A DNA stretch of 64,000 nucleotides from Myotis daubentonii. Lineage: Eukaryota > Chordata > Mammalia > Chiroptera > Vespertilionidae. A program made the translations under genes and the position numbers. The first letter of the stretch is position 1, and each line of letters starts with the position of its first letter. Location: contig NC_081842.1 in NCBI RefSeq assembly GCF_963259705.1, positions 183,338,349 to 183,402,348 on the forward strand, written 5' to 3'. A model generated the notes under the pieces. That model was not told the DNA's origin. It saw nothing but the letters and a program-made list of their open reading frames with translations, and made no database searches. Of the stretch, positions 57,901 to 63,469 are shown in pieces.

Positions 57901-59672
57901 GGTAATGAAATCTGCTTTTTAAAAATAGTAACAATTTTCTATCTGGCAGGCTAAGATGTCTTCCTTTTGTTTCCCAGTAGGTGGTGCTGAAGCGCAGGTG
58001 TTTATTTTCTCTTGCACTGCTCTGGCTTCTCTGGCTTCTCAGATCTCTGTGGGCCTGGTGGGAAATGCCTGATATTCATTCCCTGGAGAGGTGGGCATCT
58101 TCTCTGTAACCAGGTTACCTCAGTCTCAGAACACCACCCCTGTGGGGAATTGTGATGCACAATGGGGTTCCGAGTCCGTGTAATCCCAGCACTGCCCCCT
58201 GAAACCAGACGCTGCCGGTACTGCCCAGCTCTCCCAGGTACCCAGACTGAGCTCAACTGCAATAGGGGCAACGGGGTGGAGTGGCAAAGGCCAGCTTGTG
58301 CATCTGTGGTTTCGTTCTCCCCCAGCAATGGCGACTGCCAGATCTCAGCTGCCATACCTCTGTAGCTCCATCACCACCATCCCACCATCCCCACCCCTCC
58401 CCACCCCCCTCCATTACTGGAACCAGCTGCTCAGGAAGGAATGTATCTGCCTCTCCAGTTCAACACTCACTTCCACAGCTTCTTCTGTGGTCCACCGCTA
58501 GCTCCCGGAGGGTAAAGGGAGGCAGCCAGGCTCAGTGGCTTTGTTTTCTGCCTGATAATGACATCTGCTCAAGCACAGCTGCCACACCTCTGTGTTCTGT
58601 CCCTGCTCCAATCACTAGGTCCAGCCACAGCACATGGCGACCACTCAGGCAGGGTGTTGATTCTCCTCCTGCTCTTCAGGGCTGCAGAGAGTGCACACTG
58701 CAACCTGATTCTTCTTTCCCAAGACCCACAGTGAACTCCAGACTGTATCTCTGGCCCCCACCTCTGCTCTTCCCCCTTCTCTCCTCCCCTGCTCACTCTG
58801 AGTGGCCCACATTCTGATGTTCCAAGGCACGGATTTCTCAGATGTGTTTGCGTGTTGAATTATAGCTGTTCAAGGGAAGAGACTACAGGGACCTCTCATG
58901 CTGCCATGTTTCTGACGTCACTTCGACAGTTGACTTTTTTCTTGTGCTTTTGTTTCATTTTTTTTCTCTACAATTAGTATATATCATTTTTTATTTTTAG
59001 TTATTTTTTTAAATATATTTTTATTGATTTCAGAGAGGAAGGGAGAGGGAGAGAGAGATTTAAACATCAATGATGAGAGAAAATCACTGATTGGCTGCCT
59101 CTTGCACACCCCCTACTAGGGATCAAACCCGCAACCCAAGCATATGCCCTTGGCGGAATCGAACCTGGGACCCTTCAGTCTGTAGGCCAACGTTCTATCC
59201 ACTGAGCCAAACTGGCTAGGGCAGTATATATCATTTTTTAATCAGAAAAGGTTTAATGAAAATTTTTTATCAAATAAAAAGCAATAAATGCAAATTTCAA
59301 GACAATAAGGAACAAAAATTTATCTTCTGAACAGTAATTATCTTTATATGGTAGAACTATAGATAATTTTTTTCATTTTTAAAGATAATTTTTTTTAATT
59401 TATCTCCTGTTTTGACAATATAATAATGGCAAAAAAATACATGTTAAATTAAGCTGACACATAAGAGAAATCTGGAAATGATAGGTAAAACTCTGAATTC
59501 TGAGCTTTGAAAGTTAAAATTCATCAATGTCCTTGCATTATTTATGTGGTTGCTGCTAGATTTAGGTGAATAATTTTTTAATATATAGCTTACCACGTAC
59601 CATAAACGTAGCCAATACACGCCTGCTCCACTGCTGAATAAGGAACCTGTGCATCAGCTAAGGCCTTCTGAC
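27469..59672 (-). CDS. SCP2: SCP2 gene (sterol carrier protein x, peroxisomal 3-ketoacyl-CoA thiolase), nine internal exons
   Basis: Nine exons on the minus strand (59601-59672, 55839-55970, 54500-54564, 49597-49723, 45352-45415, 39819-39905, 36859-37009, 34882-35029, 27469-27576) read through 318 codons with no stop and with every splice phase matching. By recall they correspond to residues about 44-361 of the 547-residue SCPx. SCPx is a peroxisomal thiolase that cleaves branched-chain 3-ketoacyl-CoAs (pristanic acid and bile-acid side chains). The long transcript fuses it to a C-terminal lipid-transfer domain, which a second internal promoter also makes alone as pro-SCP2; neither that domain nor that promoter is seen here. 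Catalytic motifs NNNC, HDCF and GHPLGATG are all present. The introns and intact splice sites argue against a processed pseudogene. Start codon and stop codon lie outside the recognised exons. Confidence 0.95.
27577..28354. other. SCP2 intron sequence, nothing identified
   Basis: AT-rich; no exon or clear repeat. Confidence 0.4.
28565..28919 (-). mobile_element. Complete non-autonomous Helitron with paired CTCF-like motifs
   Basis: 5' end TCCTATATAATAAAGGC at 28919 (minus). 3' end with CTAG at 28565 and the remnant palindrome tatgaaatccgtgca. It carries gaccaccagggggcag (28803-28818) and its exact inverse (28835-28850). Confidence 0.92.
29225..30640 (-). mobile_element. Large non-autonomous Helitron filled by minisatellites
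   Basis: 3' end at 29225 with palindrome gtgcacaaaaatttgtgcac. 5' end TCCTATACTAATAAAAGAG at 30640. Two tandem arrays lie inside: about 60-bp units (29390-29690) and about 33-bp units with gggaggcctctcggctc (29690-30330). The 5' part (30440-30560) also holds a unique stretch with gagccccgcagctgcgggg, which could be captured host DNA. Confidence 0.93.
29690..30330. repeat. ~33-bp GC-rich minisatellite within a Helitron
   Basis: About 18-20 imperfect units with aggcctctcggctccgctga and tcaccgggg; some longer blocks (about 150 bp, e.g. from 29960 and from 30090) are themselves repeated. Open frames here (134-155 codons) are by-products of the repeat. Confidence 0.92.
30898..31155 (+). mobile_element. 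Ves-like SINE, older subfamily
   Basis: Head ccctggccagtgtggctcag, tail with atcaataaaaagcatatctt; flanks gaactaagttgg / gactaaagttgg. Confidence 0.9.
31279..31488 (+). mobile_element. Ves-like SINE, older subfamily
   Basis: Head gcccaggccagtgtgggtca; flanks tatagatca / tgtagatca. Confidence 0.9.
31974..34236 (-). mobile_element. HAL1-like (ORF1-only L1) element, copy 3, full length with intact ORF1
   Basis: Perfect 13-bp target duplication cattcttacaact (31961-31973, 34237-34249). On the minus strand it has a leader of about 1 kb containing gaaaccaagatggcggcata, an intact ORF1 and about 350 bp of 3' UTR ending in aataaagatttaatt and A. There is no ORF2 and no room for one. HAL1 (half-L1) elements of other mammals have this design and borrow the L1 machinery. 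Confidence 0.92.
32325..33191 (-). CDS. HAL1-like ORF1 protein, intact 288 codons
   Basis: Starts [20 protein letters not shown]. Residues ~25-90 are a coiled coil ([19 protein letters not shown]). Residues ~115-200 hold the RRM-like part ([11 protein letters not shown]) and ~200-288 the C-terminal domain ([20 protein letters not shown]). It would be an RNA-binding chaperone forming trimers that coat its own RNA in the cytoplasm. No catalytic domain. The frame is open although copies 1 and 2 are broken, suggesting a young insertion. Whether it is transcribed is unknown. Confidence 0.85.
   Translation of the reverse strand: MPRQRNRTQMTEMEESKLLDIEFKTTLLRFFKNFLETADKLNETLKKSSETLDVVIKDQLEIKHTLTEIKNIIQTPNSRPEDRKNQVKDLKYEEAKNTQPEKQNEKRIRKYEDSVRSLWDSFKHTNIQIMGVPEEEREQDIENLFEEIMTENFPYLVKEIDFQVQEVQRTPNKRNPKRTIPKHIIIKMPRAKDKERILKAAREKQSVTYKGVLIRLSADFSTETLQARREWHEIFKVMNTKNLQPRLLYPAKLSFRIEGQIKSFTDKEKLKGFITIKPVLYEMLKVIL
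34882..35029 (-). CDS. SCP2: SCP2 coding exon with the HDCF active-site motif, residues ~276-325
   Basis: This 148-nt exon starts [20 protein letters not shown] and continues [20 protein letters not shown] then [13 protein letters not shown] is the SCP2-thiolase counterpart of a conserved active-site loop; its His and Cys fall near 305 and 307 of SCPx by count. The acceptor is TTGGTTTTAG and the donor GTACTATC. The next intron (7.3 kb) is filled by two Helitrons, a full-length HAL1-like element and fragments of old L1. Confidence 0.95.
35433..35650 (+). mobile_element. Ves SINE (younger type)
   Basis: Body gaaccaggaattcacagttc, gcaggaggcagccaatcaag; tail gaaatcaataaaaatat. The head is partly degraded. 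Confidence 0.9.
35800..35905 (+). repeat. MIR remnant
   Basis: Core gctttgtgatcttgggcaag and agttatagg fit MIR. Confidence 0.55.
35977..36185 (+). mobile_element. Short Helitron lacking its last bases
   Basis: 5' end TCTATATATATAAAAGGC; the 3' palindrome gtgcacaaatttcgtgcac at 36162-36180 is not followed by CTAG, so the terminus is lost. A degraded CTCF-like ctgaccagggggtgg lies near 36066. Confidence 0.85.
36311..36528 (+). mobile_element. Ves SINE (younger type)
   Basis: Perfect 14-bp duplication tttttgaagtgtca (36297-36310, 36529-36542). Head cccaactggtgtggctcagt. Confidence 0.95.
36859..37009 (-). CDS. SCP2: SCP2 coding exon, residues ~225-275
   Basis: This 151-nt exon encodes [40 protein letters not shown] and [10 protein letters not shown]. 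The acceptor is TTCCTCTTAG and the donor GTACATCT. One base completes the Cys codon of the previous exon, and the exon ends on a whole codon. The TSDGAAA segment is the conserved stretch that begins the C-terminal half of SCP2-type thiolases. Strong match, no frame disruption. Confidence 0.95.
37010..38327. other. SCP2 intron sequence, nothing identified
   Basis: No exon or repeat recognised in these 1.3 kb. Confidence 0.4.
38328..38713 (+). mobile_element. Probable solo LTR (ERV1-like)
   Basis: Begins TGTTTGCC and ends GGGCATAACA. It has a TATA element (ccctataaattctt, near 38552) and a U5-like stretch with gcatcggactggctccctgg. The flanking gaagg / gaggg is a possible 5-bp duplication with one change. 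The class is inferred only from general LTR style. Confidence 0.65.
39337..39767 (+). mobile_element. Probable solo LTR with ~30-bp tandem repeats
   Basis: Five units starting ggtatgag (from 39420 to 39545) with ctgtgacctttca, then an aataaaagctt signal near 39617 and a second aataaagg near 39704; ends cctataaca. The left border is uncertain. It ends about 50 bp from an SCP2 donor site. Confidence 0.6.
39819..39905 (-). CDS. SCP2: SCP2 coding exon, residues ~196-225
   Basis: This 87-nt exon encodes [20 protein letters not shown] followed by DFLTILQC. The acceptor is GCATTTAG and the donor GTAAGAAA. It starts with the last base of a Pro codon and ends with two bases of a Cys codon that the next exon completes as CPTSDG. 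It lies in the thiolase loop domain. A probable ERV LTR ends at 39767, only about 50 bp below the donor, so it is the recent-looking insertion closest to any exon here. Confidence 0.93.
40110..40830 (+). repeat. Ancient LTR-like repeat, split by a SINE
   Basis: The order tgaagccccaataaaaact, tttctggttggtgagcacag, gagttgtatcctttataata recalls old ERVL-type LTRs. The family is not certain. Confidence 0.4.
40577..40785 (-). mobile_element. Ves SINE
   Basis: Perfect 17-bp duplication tgagttgtatcctttat (40560-40576, 40786-40802). Antisense copy. Confidence 0.95.
40810..41258 (+). repeat. Old DNA transposon remnant (pogo/Tigger-like), split by a SINE
   Basis: The edges tcctcaacttataatggc and cattaagtcggagttgggaa are inverted with respect to each other; internal gttaagttgaaaatattcca is typical of this type by memory. 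Confidence 0.5.
40915..41138 (+). mobile_element. Ves SINE
   Basis: Perfect 13-bp duplication aaaaatgcattta (40902-40914, 41139-41151). Contains a small insertion (cagc) before the B box. Confidence 0.95.
41721..41911 (+). mobile_element. Ves SINE (younger type, small deletions)
   Basis: Head gcctggggttcagtggttaa; tail gaaaccaataaaaatatac; flanks aaaaacacatttcctttct / aaaacacacatttcatttct. Confidence 0.9.
42180..42780 (+). repeat. Ancient mammalian interspersed repeat, family not named
   Basis: gccagatcctgtgctaggca, later gagaaactactaaaggatat and gggaagtgacatgatcagac. A similar degraded copy lies at about 44100-44520. Confidence 0.4.
42781..43590. other. SCP2 intron sequence; L2-like tail near its end
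   Basis: Mostly unique. 43460-43560 (ttcactgctgcatcactagc) resembles the 3' end of an L2 element; weak. Confidence 0.35.
43787..43998 (+). mobile_element. SPIN non-autonomous hAT transposon
   Basis: Ends cagtggttttcaacctt and aggttgagaaccgctg, with the perfect 8-bp duplication ttctaagg (43779-43786, 43999-44006). Internal aaattattttcgttgctact matches SPIN (Space Invader), known from horizontal transfer into several tetrapods. 212 bp; it has a deletion relative to the copy at 46036. Confidence 0.95.
44855..45040 (+). repeat. MIR SINE
   Basis: ctgagcaagttacctaattt, gtctataaaatgggaataaa: standard MIR core. Confidence 0.8.
45352..45415 (-). CDS. SCP2: SCP2 coding exon, residues ~175-196
   Basis: This 64-nt exon encodes [20 protein letters not shown] between two split codons (Gly at the start, Pro at the end). 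The acceptor is TTCTCTATAG and the donor GTAAGTAT, a near-consensus site. The sequence is almost the same as SCPx from other mammals as I remember it. The flanking introns hold a SPIN element, a mariner MITE and an ancient MIR, none of them closer than about 200 bp. Confidence 0.93.
45628..45728 (+). mobile_element. Mariner MITE (Hsmar2/MADE2-like)
   Basis: gcaaaagtaggtatacagtt at the left and actcacaactgtaaactc at the right are inverted. Central aataataatacaagaataaa. Same family as the interrupted copy at 8759. Confidence 0.65.
46036..46353 (-). mobile_element. SPIN non-autonomous hAT transposon, longer copy
   Basis: Ends cagaggttctcaacctg and ggttgagaaccactg, with the perfect 8-bp duplication gtttaaag (46028-46035, 46354-46361). 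318 bp, minus orientation relative to the copy at 43787. Confidence 0.95.
46504..46725 (+). mobile_element. Ves SINE (younger type)
   Basis: Perfect 13-bp duplication aaaatgtcacagt (46491-46503, 46726-46738). Confidence 0.95.
46740..48285. other. SCP2 intron; possible old LTR near its right end
   Basis: The piece 47950-48285 with actgagttttggagtggttt and attgcacagcaaaatctgac recalls the 3' end of MLT-type LTRs. A hairpin (ggaagctttgagtctcagg / gcctgagactcaaagctg) lies near 47448-47485; a related copy without the hairpin is at about 43590-43690. Confidence 0.35.
48744..48983 (+). mobile_element. Ves SINE with long (TC)n
   Basis: 18-bp duplication aaagaataggaatgctgg / aaagaataggagtgctgg (48726-48743, 48984-49001). 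The CT-rich region grew into about 28 TC units (48885-48940). Confidence 0.95.
49597..49723 (-). CDS. SCP2: SCP2 coding exon, residues ~133-175
   Basis: This 127-nt exon starts in phase 0 with [20 protein letters not shown] and continues [22 protein letters not shown]. The acceptor is CTCTCTCAG and the donor GTATGTTA. It belongs to the loop domain of the thiolase; the APQMFG and GKEHMEKYG stretches match SCPx closely. The first ten residues differ more from human than the rest. The 4.8-kb intron on its 5' side carries the triple Helitron array; the nearest SINE (49841) lies about 120 bp from the acceptor. Confidence 0.93.
49841..50054 (+). mobile_element. Ves SINE
   Basis: Flanked by aaaaaatgg on both sides. 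Head gccgaaaccggtttggctca. Its left edge lies 117 bp from the SCP2 acceptor at 49724. Confidence 0.92.
50176..50395 (+). mobile_element. Ves SINE (younger type)
   Basis: Perfect 11-bp duplication aaagaatccca (50165-50175, 50396-50406). Confidence 0.95.
50515..51101 (+). mobile_element. Helitron, first of three in tandem
   Basis: 5' end TCAACACTAATAAAAGAG; 3' palindrome gtgcacgaatttcgtgcac, then CTAG at 51098-51101. Relative to its relatives, the left arm of the internal palindrome is lost (near 50735). Confidence 0.95.
51102..52072 (+). mobile_element. Helitron, second of three in tandem
   Basis: Its 5' TCCTATCTAATAAAAGAG starts on the base directly after the CTAG of the first. Same family, with an extra copy of a 24-bp palindromic unit (51181-51241) and about four copies of a ~95-bp GC-rich module (51540-51950). 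Confidence 0.95.
52073..52795 (+). mobile_element. Helitron of another family, third of three in tandem
   Basis: Starts tatatatataaaaccctaa directly after the CTAG at 52072; ends gtgcacgaatttgtgcac and CTAG. Carries tgaccaccagggggca (52140-52155). The 163-codon open frame inside is GC-driven; no homology seen. Confidence 0.9.
52930..53121 (+). mobile_element. Ves SINE (younger type), short deletion in head
   Basis: gccaagccagcatggctcag, then gtgccacggtttgatgccca; tail aaaatcaataaaaacc. Confidence 0.92.
53122..54499. other. SCP2 intron; possible ancient L1-type remnant
   Basis: The piece 53200-53900 (gtatggtgccttgttttctt, gaccttg-like order) resembles a dispersed old repeat I cannot name. 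No exon. Confidence 0.3.
54500..54564 (-). CDS. SCP2: SCP2 coding exon, residues ~112-132
   Basis: This 65-nt exon reads [21 protein letters not shown]. The acceptor is TTTCCAG. The donor is GTGGGTCT, chosen because it keeps the length equal to the family and returns phase 0, so the next exon starts on a whole codon. A competing donor four codons' length off would be GTAACA inside the exon; it would change the frame and is rejected. The last residues (SVT for human GIK by recall) are the least conserved part of the exon set. Role: core strand and helix following the nucleophile. Confidence 0.88.
55045..55735 (+). mobile_element. Old L1 3' end (ORF2 tail and 3' UTR)
   Basis: atagtagcattattcataat, caatggaatcttacttggcc, tagtggggatagctgcataa and a terminal A-rich part are classical L1M-type 3' sequences. 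Confidence 0.8.
55839..55970 (-). CDS. SCP2: SCP2 coding exon with the thiolase nucleophile cysteine, residues ~68-111
   Basis: This 132-nt exon contains [20 protein letters not shown]. The Cys in NNNC corresponds by count to Cys94 of human SCPx, the acyl-accepting nucleophile of the thiolase reaction. The acceptor is TTCTATACAG and the donor GTGAGTAG. The phases (GT at the start, G at the end) join cleanly to both neighbours. The residue after the nucleophile is Ser where I recall Ala in human, a mild change. Introns on either side are 3.6 kb and 1.3 kb. The motif makes this the most diagnostic exon of the set. Confidence 0.95.
56219..56414 (-). mobile_element. Ves SINE
   Basis: Antisense copy; ttttattgatttcagagag ... 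gagccaagccagctagg. Confidence 0.92.
56853..57029 (+). mobile_element. Short non-autonomous Helitron
   Basis: TCTATATATAT 5' end; 3' gtgcatgaatttgtgc remnant hairpin and CTAG|T. Inserted in the older HAL1. Confidence 0.88.
57205..57425 (-). mobile_element. Ves-like SINE
   Basis: Flanks tacaaattattctt / tacacattattgct (two mismatches). Antisense copy inside the older HAL1. Confidence 0.92.
58994..59222 (-). mobile_element. Ves SINE
   Basis: Perfect duplication agtatatatcatttttta (58976-58993, 59223-59240). Antisense copy. Confidence 0.95.
59601..59672 (-). CDS. SCP2: SCP2 coding exon (probably exon 3), SCPx residues ~44-67
   Basis: This 72-nt exon reads [16 protein letters not shown] then ACIGYVYG on the minus strand. 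The acceptor is TTTTATAG just above 59672 and the donor is GTACGTGG just below 59601. It ends after the first base of a Gly codon (phase 1), which the next exon completes. The segment is the early helix and strand of the N-terminal thiolase half. The exon encoding the preceding residues was not found up to 64000. The assignment rests on near-identity to mammalian SCPx as I remember it; the exon number is inferred. Confidence 0.93.
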
Positions 59673-59885
59673 CTATAAAAACAGAAGGTTTATCAAATAG
59701 TGCTGTAAGCATTCGCTTTAGGTGAGTAAAAACTAAGTTTAGGTTTTTCCCAGAGTAGTAAATTTACCTCCATATACCCTATTTTTAATTCAAATGACAA
59801 ATCCTTCATCAAATCATTTCAGATCTCTTCTTTCAGAAGTAATCATTTCTTCCTCTAAGCTACTATATTACTTTTTCACACCTCC

Positions 59886-60112
59886 TTTTTTAAAAAAATA
59901 TTTTTATTGATTTTAGAGAGAAAGGGAGCGGGAGAGAGAGAGATAGAAACATCAATGATGAAAGAGAATCATTGATCAGCTGCCTCCTGCACACACACCT
60001 CCTGGGGATTAAGCCCACAACCCGGGCAAATGCCCTGACCGGTAATCAGAATCGAACTGTGACCTCCTGGTGCATAGGTCAACGCTCAACCACAGAGCCG
60101 CCATGGCCATAG
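59886..60112 (-). mobile_element. Ves SINE (younger type)
   Basis: Antisense copy, tatttttattgattttaga ... ccacagagccgccatggcca. Confidence 0.92.
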
Positions 60113-60313
60113 GAGACCAAACATTTATTTAGCAAGATGTTCACCATAATTCTAAAATATCAAAAAGTTGCAAACCTAAATGTCCAACAAAAATCATAGC
60201 ATAAATATATAGTGATATATGAAAAAATTAATTTTAAACAATTTTAAGTAACAAGAGAAATGCTCATGATAAAATAAGTTTAAAGATTCCGAATATAAAA
60301 CTATGTAGCATAT

Positions 60314-60428
60314 GATCCCCGTAGGGAGTATGCAGGAGGCAGCCAATCAATGATTCTCATCATTGATGTTTCTCTCTCTTCCTCTCCCTTTCTCTCTGAA
60401 ATCAGTAAAAATATATATTTTTTAAAGA
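60314..60428 (+). mobile_element. Ves SINE, 5'-truncated
   Basis: Only the 3' half remains: gtatgcaggaggcagccaat, tctgaaatcagtaaaaat. Confidence 0.85.
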
Positions 60429-60576
60429 GAATGTTGGGGGTTTTTACCCCAAGTTATACTAAATGTGATTGATGTGGTCTGAAGGTGCATATATCTCACC
60501 TAAGACTATGTCAGATATGTGAGTAGAGTCATCCTTTGCATTTCTCATTTCCCTACAAACTGGGAACCAAGGGATA

Positions 60577-61289
60577 TCAACACTAATAAAAGAGAAAAAT
60601 GGTAATTGTCGTACGACGATACCCTTTTCATTGGCTAATCAGGGCTATATGCAAATTAACTGCCAAGATTGGCAGTTAACTGCCAACTAAGATTGGCAGT
60701 TAACTGCCAACAAGATGGCGGTTAATTTGCATATGTAGGCACAATGCAGGGAGGTGAAAGGGAAAGCAGGAAGAAGCCCCCTGCCACTGACAGTGATCGG
60801 AAACCCAGGGGGGAGCTAAGAGCTGGGGGGCAGGGCAAAGGCGGCCCTGGGGCCGCCTTTGCCCTGCCCCCCAGCCATGATCGGAGAATCAGGTGCCTTT
60901 TCCACCCTGGCCAGCGATAGCAGGAAGTAGGGGTGGAGCCAGCGATGGGAGCTGGGCACGATCGAAGCTGGCAGTCCCAGGAGCTAGGGGCCCCTTGCCT
61001 GGGCCTAAAGCGAAGTCCACGATCGCGGGGCTGCTGCAGCTGTGGGTCCCCGCCGCCCGGGCTGGATGCCTCAGCCAGAGGCATCCTGCAGGGGCAGGGG
61101 CGTAGCCCACGTGATCGCAGCGCCCCCCGCTGCCACTGCAGGTCCCCGCTGCCCGGGCCGGACGCCTAGGCCAGAGGCGTCAGGCCTGGGCAAGGGGCCA
61201 ATCCTGCGATTGGAGGGTGATGGGGGTCAACGCCTGAGGGCTCCCAGTATGTGAGAGGGGGCAGGCTGGGCTGAGGGACACTCCCCCCG

Positions 61290-61335
<46 letters not shown>

Positions 61336-61366
61336 AGTGCACGAATTTCGTGCACCGGGCCCCTAG
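60577..61366 (+). mobile_element. HeliBat-type Helitron with intact 25-bp palindrome and (CA)n
   Basis: 5' TCAACACTAATAAAAGAG, 3' gtgcacgaatttcgtgcac and CTAG (61363-61366). Internal perfect inverted repeat 60822-60846 / 60851-60875. A CA tract of about 20 units precedes the 3' hairpin. Confidence 0.95.
61291..61334. repeat. (CA)n microsatellite within Helitron
   Basis: About 20 uninterrupted CA units just before the 3' hairpin of the Helitron. Confidence 0.95.
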
Positions 61367-61538
61367 TATATATATATTTTAGAGTGGAAGGGAAAGGGGA
61401 GAGAGAGAAACATTAATGTGAAAGAGACATCAATTAGTTAACTCCCCCACGTGCCCCAACTGTGGCTGGGGATCAAACCCAAATATGTGACTTTGACCAG
61501 AATCCCCGCTCTATCTGCTGAGCCAAACCAGCTAGAGC
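61367..61538 (-). mobile_element. Old Ves-like SINE
   Basis: gggagagagagaaacattaa ... ctgagccaaaccagctagag; its T-rich tail abuts the Helitron end. Confidence 0.8.
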
Positions 61539-61573
61539 TATGAACAAAGCTATGTTTTAAAAGTTTATTCTAA

Positions 61574-61796
61574 CCCTGGCAGGTGTGGCTCAGTTGGTTG
61601 AGCGTCATCCCATGCATCAAAAGGTCGCTGGTTCAATTCCTGGTCAGGGCACATACCCAGGTTGCGGGTATGATCCCCAGTCAGGGTGCATACAGTGTAA
61701 GAGGCAACCCATTGATGTTTCTCTCTCACATCAATGTTTCTCTCTCCCTCGCCTCTCCATTCCTCTCTCTCTAAAATCAATAAAAACTTTTTTTTT
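61574..61796 (+). mobile_element. Ves-like SINE, older subfamily
   Basis: Head ccctggcaggtgtggctcag; flanks aaagtttattcta / aaagtttatttta. Confidence 0.92.
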
Positions 61797-61824
61797 AAAG
61801 TTTATTTTACATAAAAGTTCCTTT

Positions 61825-62032
61825 CTTTTTCTTCCTGATTTTAGAGAGGGAAGAAGGGAGAGAGAGAGAGAAACACTGAAGTGAGATAAATACATCGATG
61901 GGTTGCCTCCCGTATGCATCCCGACCGGGATCTAACCCTCAATCTAGGTATGTGCCCTGACCGGGAATCAAACCCACCACCTTCCAGTGCACGGGATAAT
62001 GCTCCAATGAACTGAGCTACACTGGCCAGGGC
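61825..62032 (-). mobile_element. Ves-like SINE
   Basis: Perfect 11-bp duplication aaagttccttt (61814-61824, 62033-62043). Confidence 0.92.
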
Positions 62033-62345
62033 AAAGTTCCTTTATTATATGAAGTTTTATTTTCCTAATTATGCTTACAAAAGAAGAGAGTTTTAAGCAG
62101 TAAGCAGAGTCAATCAGGCTGAATTTGTTACTAGTCAATCCCTACAGTTAGTTTTAAACTCCATAACTTCACCTCAACATCACCATTTTATAATCAAAAT
62201 ATTACATTCACACATTACTAAAATAACCACAAAATGTTTAACTAAATAAAAGAAATGGAACAAAAATATATACAAAGAACTGTTTAAAGCATCTCCCACT
62301 TCAGAGAAAGGCAGAAGCTACTTCGAAACATCAGTCAAGAAAATA

Positions 62346-62613
62346 GCCCTGGCTGGTATTGCTCAGTGGATAGAGCACTGGCCTGTGCACCAAAAGGTCG
62401 TGGGTTTGATTCCCGGTCAAAGGCACGTACTTGGGTTTCAGGTTCAATCCCCAGCCCCGGTCAGGGGCACATACAGGAGGCAACCAATTGACATCTCTCT
62501 CACACAGGTATTTCTCTCTCCCCCTGTGTCTCTCTCCCCCTCCCTCCCTCCTTTCCACTCTCTCTGAAAAGCAATGGGAAAAATATCCTCAGGTGAGTGT
62601 TAACAAAAAAATA
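62346..62613 (+). mobile_element. Ves-like SINE, older subfamily
   Basis: Head gccctggctggtattgctca; tail aaatatcctcaggtgagtgt as in the copy at 8784. Confidence 0.9.
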
Positions 62614-62620
62614 AATAAAT

Positions 62621-62621
<1 letters not shown>

Positions 62622-62657
<36 letters not shown>
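62622..62657. repeat. (GA)n microsatellite
   Basis: About 18 GA units in a SINE tail. Confidence 0.95.
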
Positions 62658-62661
<4 letters not shown>

Positions 62662-62672
62662 TTAATAACATT

Positions 62673-62866
62673 GCCCTGGCTAGTATAGCTTGGTTGGTTG
62701 GAGCATCGTCTTGTACACCAAGAGGTGGTGGGTTCAATCCCTGGTCAGGGCACATACCCAGGTGTTGTGGGTTCGATCCCTAGGCCGGAAGTAACCAATC
62801 AATGTTTCTCTCTCTCCCTTCCTCTCTCTAAAATCAATAAAATAAATTAAAAAAATAAAATAAAAA
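62673..62866 (+). mobile_element. Ves-like SINE, older subfamily
   Basis: Head gccctggctagtatagcttg; B box gggttcaatcc; tail aaaatcaataaaataaa. Confidence 0.9.
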
Positions 62867-63411
62867 GAATGTTTAGCAACATAAAAGATAAATATTAAAT
62901 GAACAACGTCCACCCAGAGAATCAACATCAATTAATTAAACCTCATGAACCTTCCTTTTTGGGGAGCAGAGATGCTCTGATTTCATGTATAGTAATATCT
63001 AAATACTGAGGTAAATAATAGAGTTGAAACAAAATCCAAATATGTGGACTCTAGGCACTAGTGGAGTCTCTAATGAATAACAGCAGCAATTCTTTTTGGG
63101 TTGCCTTGCAACAAGCTCGCAGGAACAGGATGAGTCTGGAGACTTCCCAGGAGGAGGACTTACCTAACAACTTCATGGGCCCAAGTAGCTACCAAAGGTT
63201 CCCCGTGCTGGGAAGCTGATGTTTTCCAGCAGTGTCAACAACTGACACCTGACTTAGACTACATGGCTCTGACTCTGAAACATTTCTGTCTACCATGAAA
63301 AGAAGCTACTGTGCGTGTCCTCCTTTTTTAAAGAGAGAACAACGAATTCAGAATGATAGTTCCGCTAGCAGCAGCCTGGCCCAAGCACGTAGCTCTGAAG
63401 ACTGCTTAGAG
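62867..63411. other. Intron sequence, nothing identified
   Basis: Upstream side of the first visible SCP2 exon. No further exon recognised. Confidence 0.4.
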
Positions 63412-63461
63412 CAGCGGTCGCCAACCTTTCAGACATCACGAACCAGAGTTGGCGACTGCTG
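63412..63461. mobile_element. 50-bp hAT miniature element
   Basis: Inverted ends cagcggtcgccaac and gttggcgactgctg with a perfect 8-bp duplication gcttagag (63404-63411, 63462-63469). Only 22 bp lie between the ends. Confidence 0.9.
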
Positions 63462-63469
63462 GCTTAGAG

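Larger units (their letters stand above)
56430..58920 (-). mobile_element. Older HAL1/L1 ORF1-bearing element, split by a Helitron and a SINE
   Basis: Minus-strand ORF1 starts at 57896 with [20 protein letters not shown] and stops after 70 codons. Downstream ORF1 pieces continue to about 56560 ([20 protein letters not shown]). The leader runs to about 58920 with gacgtcagaaacatggcagc. More diverged than the three HAL1-like copies above. Confidence 0.75.

Noticed and set aside
27469..59672. SCP2 as a pseudogene
   Set aside because: Introns, consistent phases, intact splice sites and no stop in 318 codons point to a functional gene.
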